Numbered from the stretch's first letter, positions 1-8,633 are shown. The stretch: 20,946 nucleotides of DNA from Prevotella sp. UBA7594 (GCA_002490315.1 DLKG01000065.1:20641-41586), one strand, 5' to 3'. Translations and numbers: made by a program. Notes: generated by a model from the sequence alone, not told the origin.

Positions 1-90
1 CTCCGGCCTCCGCAGCAAGCGGATGTTACTAATATATTGATATTTAATCGATTGCGTATAATGGTTGCAGCGGAGGCCGGAGACCTCCGC
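1..90. repeat. Long inverted repeat with alternative short arm (REP-like)
   Basis: Bases 1-18 are the reverse complement of 65-82 with one mismatch (core CTCCGGCCTCCGC against GCGGAGGCCGGAG), around an AT-rich loop of about 46 nt. The right arm can instead pair locally: GCGGAGG at 70-76 with CCTCCGC at 84-90. The two pairings are mutually exclusive. The unit starts at the window edge, so it may continue to the left. The rest of 1-167 holds no gene I can support. It lies downstream of the lipoprotein gene ending at 168, so it may protect or end that transcript; this is inference. Confidence 0.75.
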
Positions 91-167
91 CACGGACAAT
101 ACTGCAAATTTGCTTTTTGACACACCCTCATCCACCCTCCTTACTTCTTCTTTTGCCTTTCGCCTTT

Positions 168-1043
168 TTATTTCTCCTTCGTTGTAATGTCGAGCACCGT
201 GACGTAGCTGACCGGACGTCCGTCGCGCGATGCCGACACGAGGAGCTTAATCTGACCGTCCTTCAAGCGGCGGTCGCCCTTGATGGTGGCTGTGTAGCGT
301 ATGCCTTGATGAGGCTCAATGTTCTCCACGGTGATGCTCGGCGAGATGTAGATGCGGCTATTGTCGGATGACTCTTTGACGGTGGGTACAATGTTGCGCA
401 CGACATCATCGCTGTTGTTGAAAATCTCAAACACCACTTTTCCTATCTCTTCACCGCTGATGGCTCCGTCGCCGTCGGTGTCGCTGAAGCGCACGTTCCT
501 AATCTCAAGCGTGTTCTTGGCGTCGGCTGACGAGGCAGAGCGCGTGCCGACGGACGAGGACGGCAGCGTGGAGTCGGACGATGGAGAGAAGTCGATGCGG
601 TCGTCGCCGGAGTTGTTGGGGTCGACAACGTTCGACGGGTCGAACTGCGTGTCGGAGGAGTCAATAGGCTCCACTTCGTCGTTTGTGTTGCCAGATGTGC
701 CGCCAGTGCGCGGATAGATGTCGTCCTGCGTCGAACTGCTGCCAAACTGGCGTTTTGCCTTCTGCCGTTGTATGCGCTGGTTGCGCTGCGCGAGCATCTC
801 ATGGTCGGCCTCACGCTGCGATTTCTCGGCTGCGTCGCCGATGGCAGCTCCGGCAACTGCGCCGCTCGCCATGCCGATTACCGTTCCGATGTCGCTGCCG
901 CGCGGACCGCCGATGATGCCGCCGATGGCAGAACCGAGTACCGAGCCGAGCGATCCGCCTGCATAGGCTCCCGTTCCGGCTCCCGTGGTGCAGCTGCTTA
1001 CAAGCATCACACCGCATACCAACATTACTGAATATCTTTTCAT
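168..1043 (-). CDS. Glycine-zipper lipoprotein with EF-hand-like loop
   Basis: A predicted 291-residue envelope lipoprotein. The start is placed at the ATG at 1043, because the peptide beginning MKRYSVMLVC is a good signal peptide ending in lipobox VSSC (Cys18). An in-frame GTG at 1067 would add eight residues, mostly Lys. Residues about 21-70 are a Gly/Ala-rich glycine zipper (GSVLGSAIGGIIGG and similar), typical of outer-membrane-associated or membrane-inserting glycine-zipper proteins. A charged helix and a low-complexity Ser/Asp-rich linker (about 75-177) follow. The C-terminal 110 residues look like a beta-sandwich and begin with a canonical EF-hand loop, DTDGDGAISGEE (188-199). The gene starts 28 bp after the alpha-galactosidase stop, so co-transcription is likely. 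Its role is unknown; envelope stress or adhesion would be guesses. Confidence 0.85.
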   Translation of the reverse strand: MKRYSVMLVCGVMLVSSCTTGAGTGAYAGGSLGSVLGSAIGGIIGGPRGSDIGTVIGMASGAVAGAAIGDAAEKSQREADHEMLAQRNQRIQRQKAKRQFGSSSTQDDIYPRTGGTSGNTNDEVEPIDSSDTQFDPSNVVDPNNSGDDRIDFSPSSDSTLPSSSVGTRSASSADAKNTLEIRNVRFSDTDGDGAISGEEIGKVVFEIFNNSDDVVRNIVPTVKESSDNSRIYISPSITVENIEPHQGIRYTATIKGDRRLKDGQIKLLVSASRDGRPVSYVTVLDITTKEK

Positions 1044-1046
1044 TTC

Positions 1047-1059
1047 TTTTTTTTTTTTT
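1047..1059 (-). repeat. Homopolymer tract (A13 in the coding sense) before the lipoprotein start
   Basis: Thirteen consecutive T on the plus strand, three bases upstream of the ATG at 1043. A-rich leaders are normal translation enhancers in Bacteroidetes, but a run of this length is also prone to slippage. If the upstream GTG at 1067 were ever used, slippage would shift the reading frame. Confidence 0.8.
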
Positions 1060-1071
1060 GTATTCACCTAA

Positions 1072-2343
1072 TTATTTTGCAGCCTTCAAGACGAACACCT
1101 TCGTCTCGTGGGGCTCTACCGTTCCGCTCCATTTGCTCGCCTTGCTCGCTATGTCGCGGTGTTGCCACACGTCGCGCACAGTAAGACGGCCGCTGATGCC
1201 GAGGTGCGCAAAGTCTACCGTCATGCGCTGACGCTTGTCAGACGGGTTGAGAAGGGCGACGGCGTGGGAGCCGTCGGCAAGTGGCTTGACGAACACCTGG
1301 TGCTTCTCGTCAGCCACGACGCGTCGTGCAGCCTTGCCGAGCGGGTCTTGATTGATGGCGATAATCTCTTTGTTGAGCAATATGCGGCGGTCGTCGGGAG
1401 AAACGTGGCGCAGGTCGTTGGTCATGGCAAGCACGGAAGAAAGCATACACCAGAGGCTCATCTGTGTTTGGTATTCCGTTTGCGAGCAGCCGACGCCCCC
1501 GAGGTCGCTCGACGGTCCGCCCTTGCCGTCGAGTCCTACGACGAGCATGTCCATGTCGGGCCACTGTCCGGGACGGGCGTGCTCGGCAAGCGGAGCCGTG
1601 ATGTTCACGATGTCGAGGATGCCCATGCCGCCTTGATGCACGATGTCCTTCCACATGTCGCGCACGTCGTAGCTCGTGCGCCACAGCTGTCCACCCACCT
1701 GCTCACACCATTCCTCGGCGTTGCGCTGCCCCCATTCGCAGATGCCGAGCACGATGTCGCGTCCCGACTTCTGCAGGGCGTCTGCCATGGTGCGGTAGCG
1801 GAGGCGCGCCGTGGCGCTGTCGGCAGGCGCGTTGCAGTAGTCGTACTTCAGATAGTCGATGCCCCATGAGGCAAACGTGCGGGCGTCCTGCTCCTCAAAG
1901 CCGAGGCTGGCGGTACATCCGCCGCACGTGAGCTGCGCGGCGTCGGAGTAGATGCCGAGTTTGAGTCCCTTGGAGTGAACGTAGTCGGCGAGTGCCTTCA
2001 TGCCCGACGGAAACTTCTCCGGGTCGGGGATGATGTTGTTGAAGCGGTCGCGTCCGCCTTGCCACAGGTCGTCGATGAAGATGTATTCGTAGCCGGCGTC
2101 ACGGAAGCCACCTTCCACCATGGCGTCGGCGGTTTCGCGGATGAGCTGCTCGGAGATTTTTCCCTGGAAAAGATTCCATGTCATCCAGCCCATTGGCGGA
2201 CGCGGGGCAAGCAGGCGTCGCGGCGTAGGCTGCTCGGTGGCAGAGGATGTAGGCTGCTCGGTGGCAGGGGATGTCGGTGAGGATGCCGAGGACGATAGTG
2301 ATATGGCTGCCATTGCGGCAGAGAAAATAAGCGACTTGTACAT
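1072..2343 (-). CDS. Secreted alpha-galactosidase, glycoside hydrolase family 27
   Basis: Predicted 423-residue exported enzyme that cleaves terminal alpha-galactosyl residues (or alpha-N-acetylgalactosaminyl residues, which GH27 also covers). The start is placed at the ATG at 2343, giving signal peptide MYKSLIFSAAMAAISL; an upstream in-frame start at 2376 would put extra residues before it. GH27 hallmarks are PPMGWMTWN (about 50-57), FIDDLWQ (89-95), the nucleophile in YLKYDYC (Asp168) and the likely acid/base Asp226 in WRTSYDVRD. A C-terminal beta-sandwich of about 90 residues follows. A Thr/Ser/Pro-rich linker after the signal peptide is built from a tandem repeat. It probably acts in the periplasm or on the cell surface on plant or host galactosides. 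The lipoprotein gene follows 28 bp downstream. No SusC/SusD pair is visible here. Confidence 0.93.
   Translation of the reverse strand: MYKSLIFSAAMAAISLSSSASSPTSPATEQPTSSATEQPTPRRLLAPRPPMGWMTWNLFQGKISEQLIRETADAMVEGGFRDAGYEYIFIDDLWQGGRDRFNNIIPDPEKFPSGMKALADYVHSKGLKLGIYSDAAQLTCGGCTASLGFEEQDARTFASWGIDYLKYDYCNAPADSATARLRYRTMADALQKSGRDIVLGICEWGQRNAEEWCEQVGGQLWRTSYDVRDMWKDIVHQGGMGILDIVNITAPLAEHARPGQWPDMDMLVVGLDGKGGPSSDLGGVGCSQTEYQTQMSLWCMLSSVLAMTNDLRHVSPDDRRILLNKEIIAINQDPLGKAARRVVADEKHQVFVKPLADGSHAVALLNPSDKRQRMTVDFAHLGISGRLTVRDVWQHRDIASKASKWSGTVEPHETKVFVLKAAK
2226..2273 (-). repeat. 24-bp tandem repeat, two copies, inside the alpha-galactosidase gene
   Basis: Two adjacent 24-bp units, 2226-2249 and 2250-2273, differing at one base. 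They encode eight-residue units of the type ATEQPTSS in the linker between signal peptide and catalytic domain. Copy-number change would alter linker length in steps of eight residues without a frameshift. Confidence 0.85.
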
Positions 2344-2447
2344 ATCTCGGTGTTTGAATTTTATCTTGTGAAACAAATGTTTATGGGTTTTGTCTGCTAA
2401 GTTACGGATTTTTTTCCAACCCGCGTGTCGTTATCAATAATATAATG

Positions 2448-2455
2448 TAATTTTG
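2448..2455 (+). promoter_or_regulatory. Bacteroidetes -7 element upstream of cutC
   Basis: TAATTTTG matches the TAnnTTTG consensus of the primary Bacteroidetes sigma factor and lies about 38 bp before the cutC ATG. A -33 TTG at the usual spacing is not clear, so the assignment is tentative. Confidence 0.5.
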
Positions 2456-2493
2456 TAATGACAAATCACTAAAAAGACCAAAAAGCAAGAATA

Positions 2494-3270
2494 ATGGAAA
2501 AGAAATACAGATTTGAGGTTTGCGCCAATGGCGTAGAAAGTTGTTTGGCGGCAGAACGTGGCGGCGCTGACCGCGTGGAACTGTGTGCCGGAATACCTGA
2601 GGGCGGCACCACTCCTTCTTATGGCGAGATAAAGACGGCGCGACGCATGCTGTCGAAGACGCGCCTGCACGTCATCATACGCCCGCGTGGCGGCGACTTT
2701 CTCTATTCGCCGCTCGAGATTGAGCGTATGGAGGAGGACATAAGGATTTGCCGTCGACTTGGTGTAGACGGTGTTGTTGTCGGATGTCTGCTTGCTGACG
2801 GCACTCTCGACATGGATGCCAACCGCTGCCTTATAGCTGCTGCAAAGGGAGAGGGGGAGAAAGAAGGAAAGCCAATGTCGGTGACGTTCCATCGGGCGTT
2901 CGACCGTTGCCGCGACGCGCGCCTCGCGCTTGAGCAGCTTGTGGAACTGGGTGTCGACCGCGTGCTGACATCAGGGCAACAGCCAACAGCCGAACTGGGC
3001 ATTCCGCTTTTGAAGGAGCTCAACGCCCAGGCTGCCGGACGCATCACGATTCTCGCCGGATGTGGAGTAAACGAGGGGAACATTCGGAAAATCCAACTCT
3101 CAACCGGCGTACATGAATTCCACTTTTCTGCACGCACGCCCGTTAAGAGCCGTATGGAATACATAAACTCCGACGTGTACATGGGCGCAAAGGATGCCGA
3201 TGAGGGCACGCTCATGTACACGTCGGAGGATAGAGTGAGAGCCACAATTGGGGCTTTGGAAGAGGATTAG
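2494..3270 (+). CDS. cutC: CutC family TIM-barrel protein
   Basis: A 258-residue cytosolic protein of the CutC family. The N-terminus FEVCANGVESCLAAERGGADR and the following RVELCAGIPEGGTTPSYGEI region are diagnostic, as are HVIIRPRGGDF and VTFHRAFD. The family is named for copper homeostasis, but in E. coli the cut phenotype was traced to the MicL small RNA encoded within cutC, so a copper role should not be assumed. The ATG at 2494 follows an A-rich leader with a TAATTTTG box. Upstream is the divergent alpha-galactosidase gene. The stop codon (3268-3270) overlaps the stop codon of the convergent waaA. The length is usual for the family. Confidence 0.93.
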   Translation: MEKKYRFEVCANGVESCLAAERGGADRVELCAGIPEGGTTPSYGEIKTARRMLSKTRLHVIIRPRGGDFLYSPLEIERMEEDIRICRRLGVDGVVVGCLLADGTLDMDANRCLIAAAKGEGEKEGKPMSVTFHRAFDRCRDARLALEQLVELGVDRVLTSGQQPTAELGIPLLKELNAQAAGRITILAGCGVNEGNIRKIQLSTGVHEFHFSARTPVKSRMEYINSDVYMGAKDADEGTLMYTSEDRVRATIGALEED

Positions 3271-4520
3271 AAGCACGCCTCCATGACACGTTTTGTCGCT
3301 CCCGTGTGCTCCTCTACCACTTTCCCGGCTGCGCCGCCAAGCTCACTGATGAGCTGTGGATGGGTGTTGAAGTCGTTCATGGTGGCGGCGAAGTCGTCGT
3401 AGTCGTGCACTTCTATGCCACCCTTGGAGCGGAGCAACCACTGTGCCTCCTGGAAATGCTTGTTGTTGGGACCGAAGAATACCGGCATCTTCCACACGGC
3501 TGCCTCCAGTACGTTGTGTATGCCGACGCCAAATCCGCCACCTACGTAAGCCACGCTGCCGTAGCTATAGACAGACGAGAGCAAGCCGAAGCAGTCGATG
3601 ATGAGACATTCGGCATTGGCTGCCGTCTCCGGCGTCGCCTCCGTGTAGCGCACGACGGTGCGCTTGAGCTTGGAGAGTATCTGCTGAAGGTGCTCATGAC
3701 TGATGACGTGGGGCGCGATGATAAGCTTCCAGTCGCGGTGGTCGTTGAAGTAGCGTATGAAGATGTCCTCGTCGGGACCCCATGAGGAACCCGCCACGAA
3801 CACTTTTCCTCCTCGCACATCCTTGTCCACGATAGCAGGGGCTGCCGTGCCTTGGCAGAACGCCTCCACGATGGGCAGGCGCTTTGCAGCGTCGCGTATC
3901 TGAAGGACGCGGTCGAAGCGCGTGTCGCCCACAACTTCCGCGTTGTCAATGCCTATGCCGGCGAGGAGCTTGCGGCTCTCTTCGTTCTGCACGAAGAACT
4001 TGGTGACGCATCCGAGCACCTTGCCGTAGCTACGTCCATACCAGCGGAAGAACACCTGATCCTTGCGGAAGATGCTCGACACACTGTAGACGGGTACGCC
4101 CCGATGCTGGAGAATGTGGAAGTAGTTGTACCAGAACTCGTACTTGATGAAGAACGCCATGACCGGACGCACGGCGCGCAGGAAGCGGCGGGAGTTGCGT
4201 ATGGTGTCGAGAGGCAAGTAGCACACGATGTCGGCACCCTTGTAATCCTTGCGCACCTCGTAGCCGGAGGGCGAGAAGAACGTCAGCAGTATCTTGTACT
4301 CCGGATGCTCCCGACGCAGGCTCTCCATGAGCGGCCGCCCCTGCTCGAACTCGCCGAGCGAGGCGGCATGGAACCATACGTACTGGGCATCGGGGTCCAC
4401 CTTCTCCTTGAGCAGGCGTACTGCCGCACGCTCGCCGCGCCACATCTTGCGCACCTTCTCGTTGAAGATGCTGGCGACGGCGACGCCTATCAGATACAAG
4501 TAGATTACGATGTTATACAT
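3267..4520 (-). CDS. waaA: 3-deoxy-D-manno-octulosonic acid (Kdo) transferase
   Basis: A 417-residue GT30 glycosyltransferase (KdtA/WaaA) that transfers Kdo from CMP-Kdo to the lipid A precursor on the cytoplasmic face of the inner membrane. An N-terminal hydrophobic anchor (about 2-18) is followed by the conserved HAASLGEFEQ motif (51-60) with the presumed catalytic Glu57. Also visible are the KYEFWYN block and the C-terminal half with FVAGSSWGPDE, YVGGGFGVGIHNVLEAA and PVFFGPNNKHFQEA, typical of the nucleotide-sugar-binding domain. It starts 15 bp after the gltX stop, so the two are probably one transcription unit. Its stop overlaps that of convergent cutC. Confidence 0.95.
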   Translation of the reverse strand: MYNIVIYLYLIGVAVASIFNEKVRKMWRGERAAVRLLKEKVDPDAQYVWFHAASLGEFEQGRPLMESLRREHPEYKILLTFFSPSGYEVRKDYKGADIVCYLPLDTIRNSRRFLRAVRPVMAFFIKYEFWYNYFHILQHRGVPVYSVSSIFRKDQVFFRWYGRSYGKVLGCVTKFFVQNEESRKLLAGIGIDNAEVVGDTRFDRVLQIRDAAKRLPIVEAFCQGTAAPAIVDKDVRGGKVFVAGSSWGPDEDIFIRYFNDHRDWKLIIAPHVISHEHLQQILSKLKRTVVRYTEATPETAANAECLIIDCFGLLSSVYSYGSVAYVGGGFGVGIHNVLEAAVWKMPVFFGPNNKHFQEAQWLLRSKGGIEVHDYDDFAATMNDFNTHPQLISELGGAAGKVVEEHTGATKRVMEACF

Positions 4521-4535
4521 ATAAGAATTACTTAT

Positions 4536-6053
4536 TTATCCCAGCACCTCAATAGCTTTACGCAGGCGCTTCAGCGTCTCCTCCTTGCCGAGGAATGCTG
4601 AGATGTCGAACATGCCAGGACCCTTGCCGATGCCGACGAGGGCAAGGCGGAAGGCGTTCATCACATCGCCGAGCTTATAGCCCTTCTCTTCCACCCATTT
4701 CATTACTATTGGCTCCTGTCCCTCAATGGAGAAGTCGTCGATGCCGCTCAAGACGTCGGCAAGCTCGCTCATGACCTTGGCAGAGTCGGCCTTCCAACGC
4801 TTCTTCACGGTCTTCTGGTCGTACTCCATAGGCGCGATGAAGAAGAATGAGCACAATGGCCACAGCTCTTTGACGAAGCTGACGCGATCCTTCATCATTG
4901 CCACAACCTGCGTGATGCGCTCCATCGACTCGTCAACGCCATTGTTGGCAACGATGGGAGCGAAGAGGTTGGCTATCTCCTCGTTCGACTTGCGGAGCAT
5001 ATACTCGTGGTTGAACCAGATACCTTTCTGGAAGTCGAACTTGGCACCCGACTTCGAACATTTGTGGATGTCAAACTGCTCAACGAGTTCGTCAAGAGAG
5101 AACAACTCCTGCTCTGTGCCGGGATTCCAGCCGAGAAGGGCAAGGAAGTTGACAACAGCCTCCGGGAAGTAGCCACTCTCGCGATAGCCCGACGACACCT
5201 CGCCCGACTTCGGGTCGTGCCACTCCAAGGGGAAGACGGGGAAACCAAGACGGTCGCCGTCGCGCTTGGAGAGCTTGCCCTTACCCTCTGGCTTGAGGAG
5301 AAGGGGCAGATGGGCGAAGGTAGGCATGGTGTCCTCCCAGCCAAAGGCACGATAGAGCAGCACGTGGAGAGGAGCAGACGGAAGCCATTCCTCACCGCGG
5401 ATGACGTGCGTAATCTCCATCAGATGATCGTCGACGATGTTGGCGAGGTGATAGGTCGGCAACTCGTCGGCGCTCTTGTAGAGCACCTTGTCGTCGAGAA
5501 TATCGCTCTTGATGACCACGTCGCCGCGTATCATGTCGTTGACGTGTACGTCAATGCCCGGCTCTACCATGAAGCGCACTACGTACTGCTCGCCGTCGGC
5601 GATGCGGCGCTCCACTTCTTCCTTGGAAAGCGTGAGCGAATTGGTCATCTGAAGACGCGTGCGGGCGTCATACTGGAAGTTCTGTATCTCGGCGCGCTTG
5701 GCTTCAAGCTGCTCTGGAGTGTCGAAAGCGATGTATGCCTTGCCGGCTTCAAGAAGCTGGTTTACATACTTCTTGTAGATTGCGCGGCGCTCGCTCTGGC
5801 GATAAGGACCGTGGTTGCCACCGAAGCTCACGCCCTCGTCAAACTTTATGCCGAGCCAGCGGAACGACTCTATGATGTAATCCTCGGCTCCGGGCACAAA
5901 GCGATGGGAGTCGGTGTCCTCAATGCGGAACACGAGATCGCCGCCGTGCTGGCGGGCGAAGAGATAGTTATACAATGCTGTACGCACTCCACCAATGTGC
6001 AATGGTCCGGTGGGACTCGGTGCAAAGCGCACCCTTACTTTTCTATCTGACAT
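4536..6053 (-). CDS. gltX: Glutamate-tRNA ligase
   Basis: A 505-residue class I aminoacyl-tRNA synthetase charging tRNA-Glu. The HIGH-type motif is HIGG (19-22) within [13 protein letters not shown], the KMSKS-type motif is KLSKR (260-264), and the VFRIEDTD and [11 protein letters not shown] blocks are present. The C-terminal anticodon-binding half is complete, and the length is standard. The ATG at 6053 lies just after a TATCTTTG promoter box. The gene is divergent from the 7TM-HD phosphodiesterase gene and is followed closely by waaA. I see no internal oddities. Confidence 0.97.
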   Translation of the reverse strand: MSDRKVRVRFAPSPTGPLHIGGVRTALYNYLFARQHGGDLVFRIEDTDSHRFVPGAEDYIIESFRWLGIKFDEGVSFGGNHGPYRQSERRAIYKKYVNQLLEAGKAYIAFDTPEQLEAKRAEIQNFQYDARTRLQMTNSLTLSKEEVERRIADGEQYVVRFMVEPGIDVHVNDMIRGDVVIKSDILDDKVLYKSADELPTYHLANIVDDHLMEITHVIRGEEWLPSAPLHVLLYRAFGWEDTMPTFAHLPLLLKPEGKGKLSKRDGDRLGFPVFPLEWHDPKSGEVSSGYRESGYFPEAVVNFLALLGWNPGTEQELFSLDELVEQFDIHKCSKSGAKFDFQKGIWFNHEYMLRKSNEEIANLFAPIVANNGVDESMERITQVVAMMKDRVSFVKELWPLCSFFFIAPMEYDQKTVKKRWKADSAKVMSELADVLSGIDDFSIEGQEPIVMKWVEEKGYKLGDVMNAFRLALVGIGKGPGMFDISAFLGKEETLKRLRKAIEVLG

Positions 6054-6074
6054 AAAATCTATTTATTTTTCGTG

Positions 6075-6082
6075 CAAAGATA
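6075..6082 (-). promoter_or_regulatory. Bacteroidetes -7 element for gltX-waaA
   Basis: Read on the minus strand this is TATCTTTG, a full TAnnTTTG match, 21 bp upstream of the gltX ATG. The -33 position reads GTG rather than TTG. The divergent gene at 6151 has only a one-mismatch box (TAATATTG at about 6116-6123). Confidence 0.65.
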
Positions 6083-6150
6083 ATATATTTTTCCCGGTTT
6101 TCACATTTTTTTTGTAATATTGCAGTCCAAACCTCAAATATAATTAATGT

Positions 6151-8202
6151 ATGAACAGATTTGAAAGGAGCAGAAGCTTGTTTTTGCGAAATATGCTCAC
6201 ACGACTCGCTCTTGTCGTCATCACGGTGGCGGTGATTGTGTGGGTGCTGCCGCGCAACGAAAGCCAGCGGTTCAAGTACGACATAGGTAAGCCGTGGATG
6301 TACGGCTCGTTCATCGCGAAGTTTGACTTTCCTATCTACAAGACCGACGCCACTATAAAGGCGCAGGAGGATTCGTTGCTCGAGACCTACCAGCCCTACT
6401 ATAACTACGACAACTCCGTGGAGGCAAAGCAAGTGGGCAAATTCCTGTCCGACTTCCGCAATGGCATCCCCGGACTGTCGGGGCAGTACGTGCACATCAT
6501 TGCCAACCGTCTCCACCAACTCTATCAGGCGGGCATCATGGACACGCCTGAATACAACGACATCTATCGCGATTCGACGACGCAGGTACGCATCGTCAGT
6601 GGCAACAACGCGCAGAGCGTCAACGTCATGTCGTTCTATTCCACCTTGTCTGCCTACGAGCAGCTCTTTGCCGACGACATCATCGCACAGCAGCGACCAT
6701 TGCTCCAACGCTGCAATCTCAATAATTACATTGAGCCTAACCTCATCTTCGACAAGTCACGGTCGGAAACGGAACGCAACGACCTCCTTTCCTCCATTCC
6801 GCCGGCAAGTGGCATGGTCATGAGCGGACAGAAAGTGATTGACCGCGGCGACATCGTCGACGAATACACCTATCGCGTGCTCAACTCCTTCGAACGGGAG
6901 ATGCAAAGGCGCAGCGCATCGTCCGACCAGATTACGAGCACCATCATCGGACAGGTGATTTTCGTCACACTCATGGTGACACTCTTCACTCTCTATCTCG
7001 GACTCTTCCGGCGCGACTACTTCGAGAAGCCGCGTTCCATCGCAATGCTCTACGCGCTCATAATGCTCTTCCCGGTCATCGTCTCGCTAATGATGCGCCA
7101 CAACTTCATGAGCGTCTATATTTTGCCCTTCGCCATGGCTCCCATCTTCGTGCGTGTCTTTATGGACTCGCGCACGGCATTCGTCAGCCATGTCACGATG
7201 ATTCTCATCTGCACAACTGCCGTACGCTATCAGTATGAATTCATCATCATTCAAATTGTTGCCGGACTTATAGCCATCTACTCCCTGCGCGAACTCACAA
7301 GACGCGCACAGGTGTTCAAAACGGGCATCCTCGTCGCCATGGGCAGTGCGCTCGTCTATTTCGCCCTACAGATGATACAAGACAACGACTTCGCCCAACT
7401 GGATCATGACATGTACTATCATTTCGTGGTGAACGGAGTGTTCCTCCTGCTCTCCTATCCGCTGATGTACATTATAGAGAAGGCTTTCGGATTTGTCTCA
7501 AGCGTTACGCTCTTCGAACTTTCCAACACCAATCGCGGACTGTTGCGCAACCTCTCGGAAATTGCGCCCGGCACTTTCCAACATTCCATTACCGTCGGCA
7601 ACCTCGCTGCAGAGATTGCCAACAAGATAGGGGCTGACTCTCTCCTCGTTCGTACAGGCGCTCTCTACCATGACATTGGAAAAATGGCGAACCCCGTGTT
7701 CTTCACGGAAAACCAGGCTGGCGTCAACCCACACGACAACATGACCTACAAGGAGAGCGCACGCATCGTAATCAGCCACGTCACGGAGGGCGTGAAGATG
7801 GCGGAGAAAGCCAATCTGCCAACCATCATACGCGACTTTATCCTCACACACCATGGTAGAGGACTGACGAAGTTCTTCTACATCAAGTACTGCAATGAGC
7901 ACCCTGGCGAGGATGTAGACAAAACGCCGTTCCAGTATCCTGGCCCTAATCCCTTCACTCGCGAACAGGCCATCCTCATGATTGCCGACGGCGTGGAGGC
8001 GGCATCGCGCTCTCTTTCGGAATACACGGAGGATACAATCTCCGCTCTCGTCAACAAAATCATTGACGGCGACGTCACTGACGGATACTTCAAGGAATGT
8101 CCCATCACCTTCCGCGACCTTGCACTTGCTAAACTCGTGCTCATAGAACGCCTCAAAGCAATCTATCACACGCGCATCTCCTATCCGGAAGCCAAGAAAT
8201 AA
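6151..8202 (+). CDS. 7TM-HD family phosphodiesterase (PgpH-like, probable c-di-AMP hydrolase)
   Basis: A 683-residue inner-membrane protein. TM1 (about 16-33) is followed by an extracytoplasmic 7TMR-HDED-type domain (about 40-255), a bundle of membrane helices (about 262-450), and a cytosolic HD domain with the HDIGK motif (507-511), preceded by the FQHS His and followed by THHG (566-569) and the IADGVEAASRS segment (Asp613). This is the architecture of PgpH, which in Listeria hydrolyses the second messenger c-di-AMP. Other HD hydrolase activity cannot be excluded. The length fits the family. It is divergent from gltX and is followed by a strong hairpin terminator, so it is probably monocistronic. 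Confidence 0.9.
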   Translation: MNRFERSRSLFLRNMLTRLALVVITVAVIVWVLPRNESQRFKYDIGKPWMYGSFIAKFDFPIYKTDATIKAQEDSLLETYQPYYNYDNSVEAKQVGKFLSDFRNGIPGLSGQYVHIIANRLHQLYQAGIMDTPEYNDIYRDSTTQVRIVSGNNAQSVNVMSFYSTLSAYEQLFADDIIAQQRPLLQRCNLNNYIEPNLIFDKSRSETERNDLLSSIPPASGMVMSGQKVIDRGDIVDEYTYRVLNSFEREMQRRSASSDQITSTIIGQVIFVTLMVTLFTLYLGLFRRDYFEKPRSIAMLYALIMLFPVIVSLMMRHNFMSVYILPFAMAPIFVRVFMDSRTAFVSHVTMILICTTAVRYQYEFIIIQIVAGLIAIYSLRELTRRAQVFKTGILVAMGSALVYFALQMIQDNDFAQLDHDMYYHFVVNGVFLLLSYPLMYIIEKAFGFVSSVTLFELSNTNRGLLRNLSEIAPGTFQHSITVGNLAAEIANKIGADSLLVRTGALYHDIGKMANPVFFTENQAGVNPHDNMTYKESARIVISHVTEGVKMAEKANLPTIIRDFILTHHGRGLTKFFYIKYCNEHPGEDVDKTPFQYPGPNPFTREQAILMIADGVEAASRSLSEYTEDTISALVNKIIDGDVTDGYFKECPITFRDLALAKLVLIERLKAIYHTRISYPEAKK

Positions 8203-8323
8203 CGATGTGAGGGAAGGCTGGAGGACCGGTGGCGAGCACAACGGTCACTGCGGAAGTAAGTATTCAAAATTATCCGTATATATGGACAGCAATCTGTAGT
8301 AGGGTAGGGCATCCAACGCACGT

Positions 8324-8361
8324 AAGGGCAAAAGCTTAGACATTCTGAGGCTTTTGCCCTT
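8324..8361 (+). terminator. Rho-independent-type terminator after the 7TM-HD gene
   Basis: A perfect 12-bp stem, AAGGGCAAAAGC (8324-8335) with GCTTTTGCCCTT (8350-8361), around a 14-nt loop, followed by a short T-rich run (TTCTT). It lies about 120 bp past the stop codon. Confidence 0.8.
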
Positions 8362-8411
8362 TCTTGCTAAGGCAAGCCGAGCTCAGAGCGTTGCAGTCGT
8401 ATCACATTCCT

Positions 8412-8469
8412 TTACCTTCCATCCCTCGACGACGTTTTAATATCCGTTACCTTCCATCCTTCGAAGATG
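8412..8469. repeat. Two-copy imperfect direct repeat, period 35 bp
   Basis: TTACCTTCCATCCCTCGACG at 8412-8431 recurs as TTACCTTCCATCCTTCGAAG at 8447-8466 with two differences. The copies are about 200 bp upstream of the FadL-family start and could be tandem regulator sites or a remnant repeat; I cannot tell which. Confidence 0.6.
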
Positions 8470-8633
8470 ACCATGTCGCAACACGCTGTAAAATGATAAA
8501 TGTTTCTTAGCAACAACAAGAAAATTCCCTCAAACCTTGCACAAACTCTTCGTTTTGTGCATTATTACATCTTCTTATTGTTAATAGACCTTAAAACAAT
8601 GATAGTTCTTACGGAAAAACAGAACAATTCGGT

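Noticed and set aside
1108..1869. Antisense open frame of 253 codons opposite the GH27 gene
   Set aside because: Shadow frame in GC-rich coding DNA; no domain or start context.
2374..2381. AACATTTG as a -7 box for the alpha-galactosidase gene
   Set aside because: One mismatch to TAnnTTTG and no -33 element at the right distance; not enough to annotate.
5007..6050. Antisense open frame of 347 codons opposite gltX
   Set aside because: The minus frame encodes a complete GltX with HIGG and KLSKR motifs.
8415..8477. Minus-strand frame of 20 codons over the direct repeats
   Set aside because: No promoter, no hydrophobic or family feature; explained by the repeat itself.
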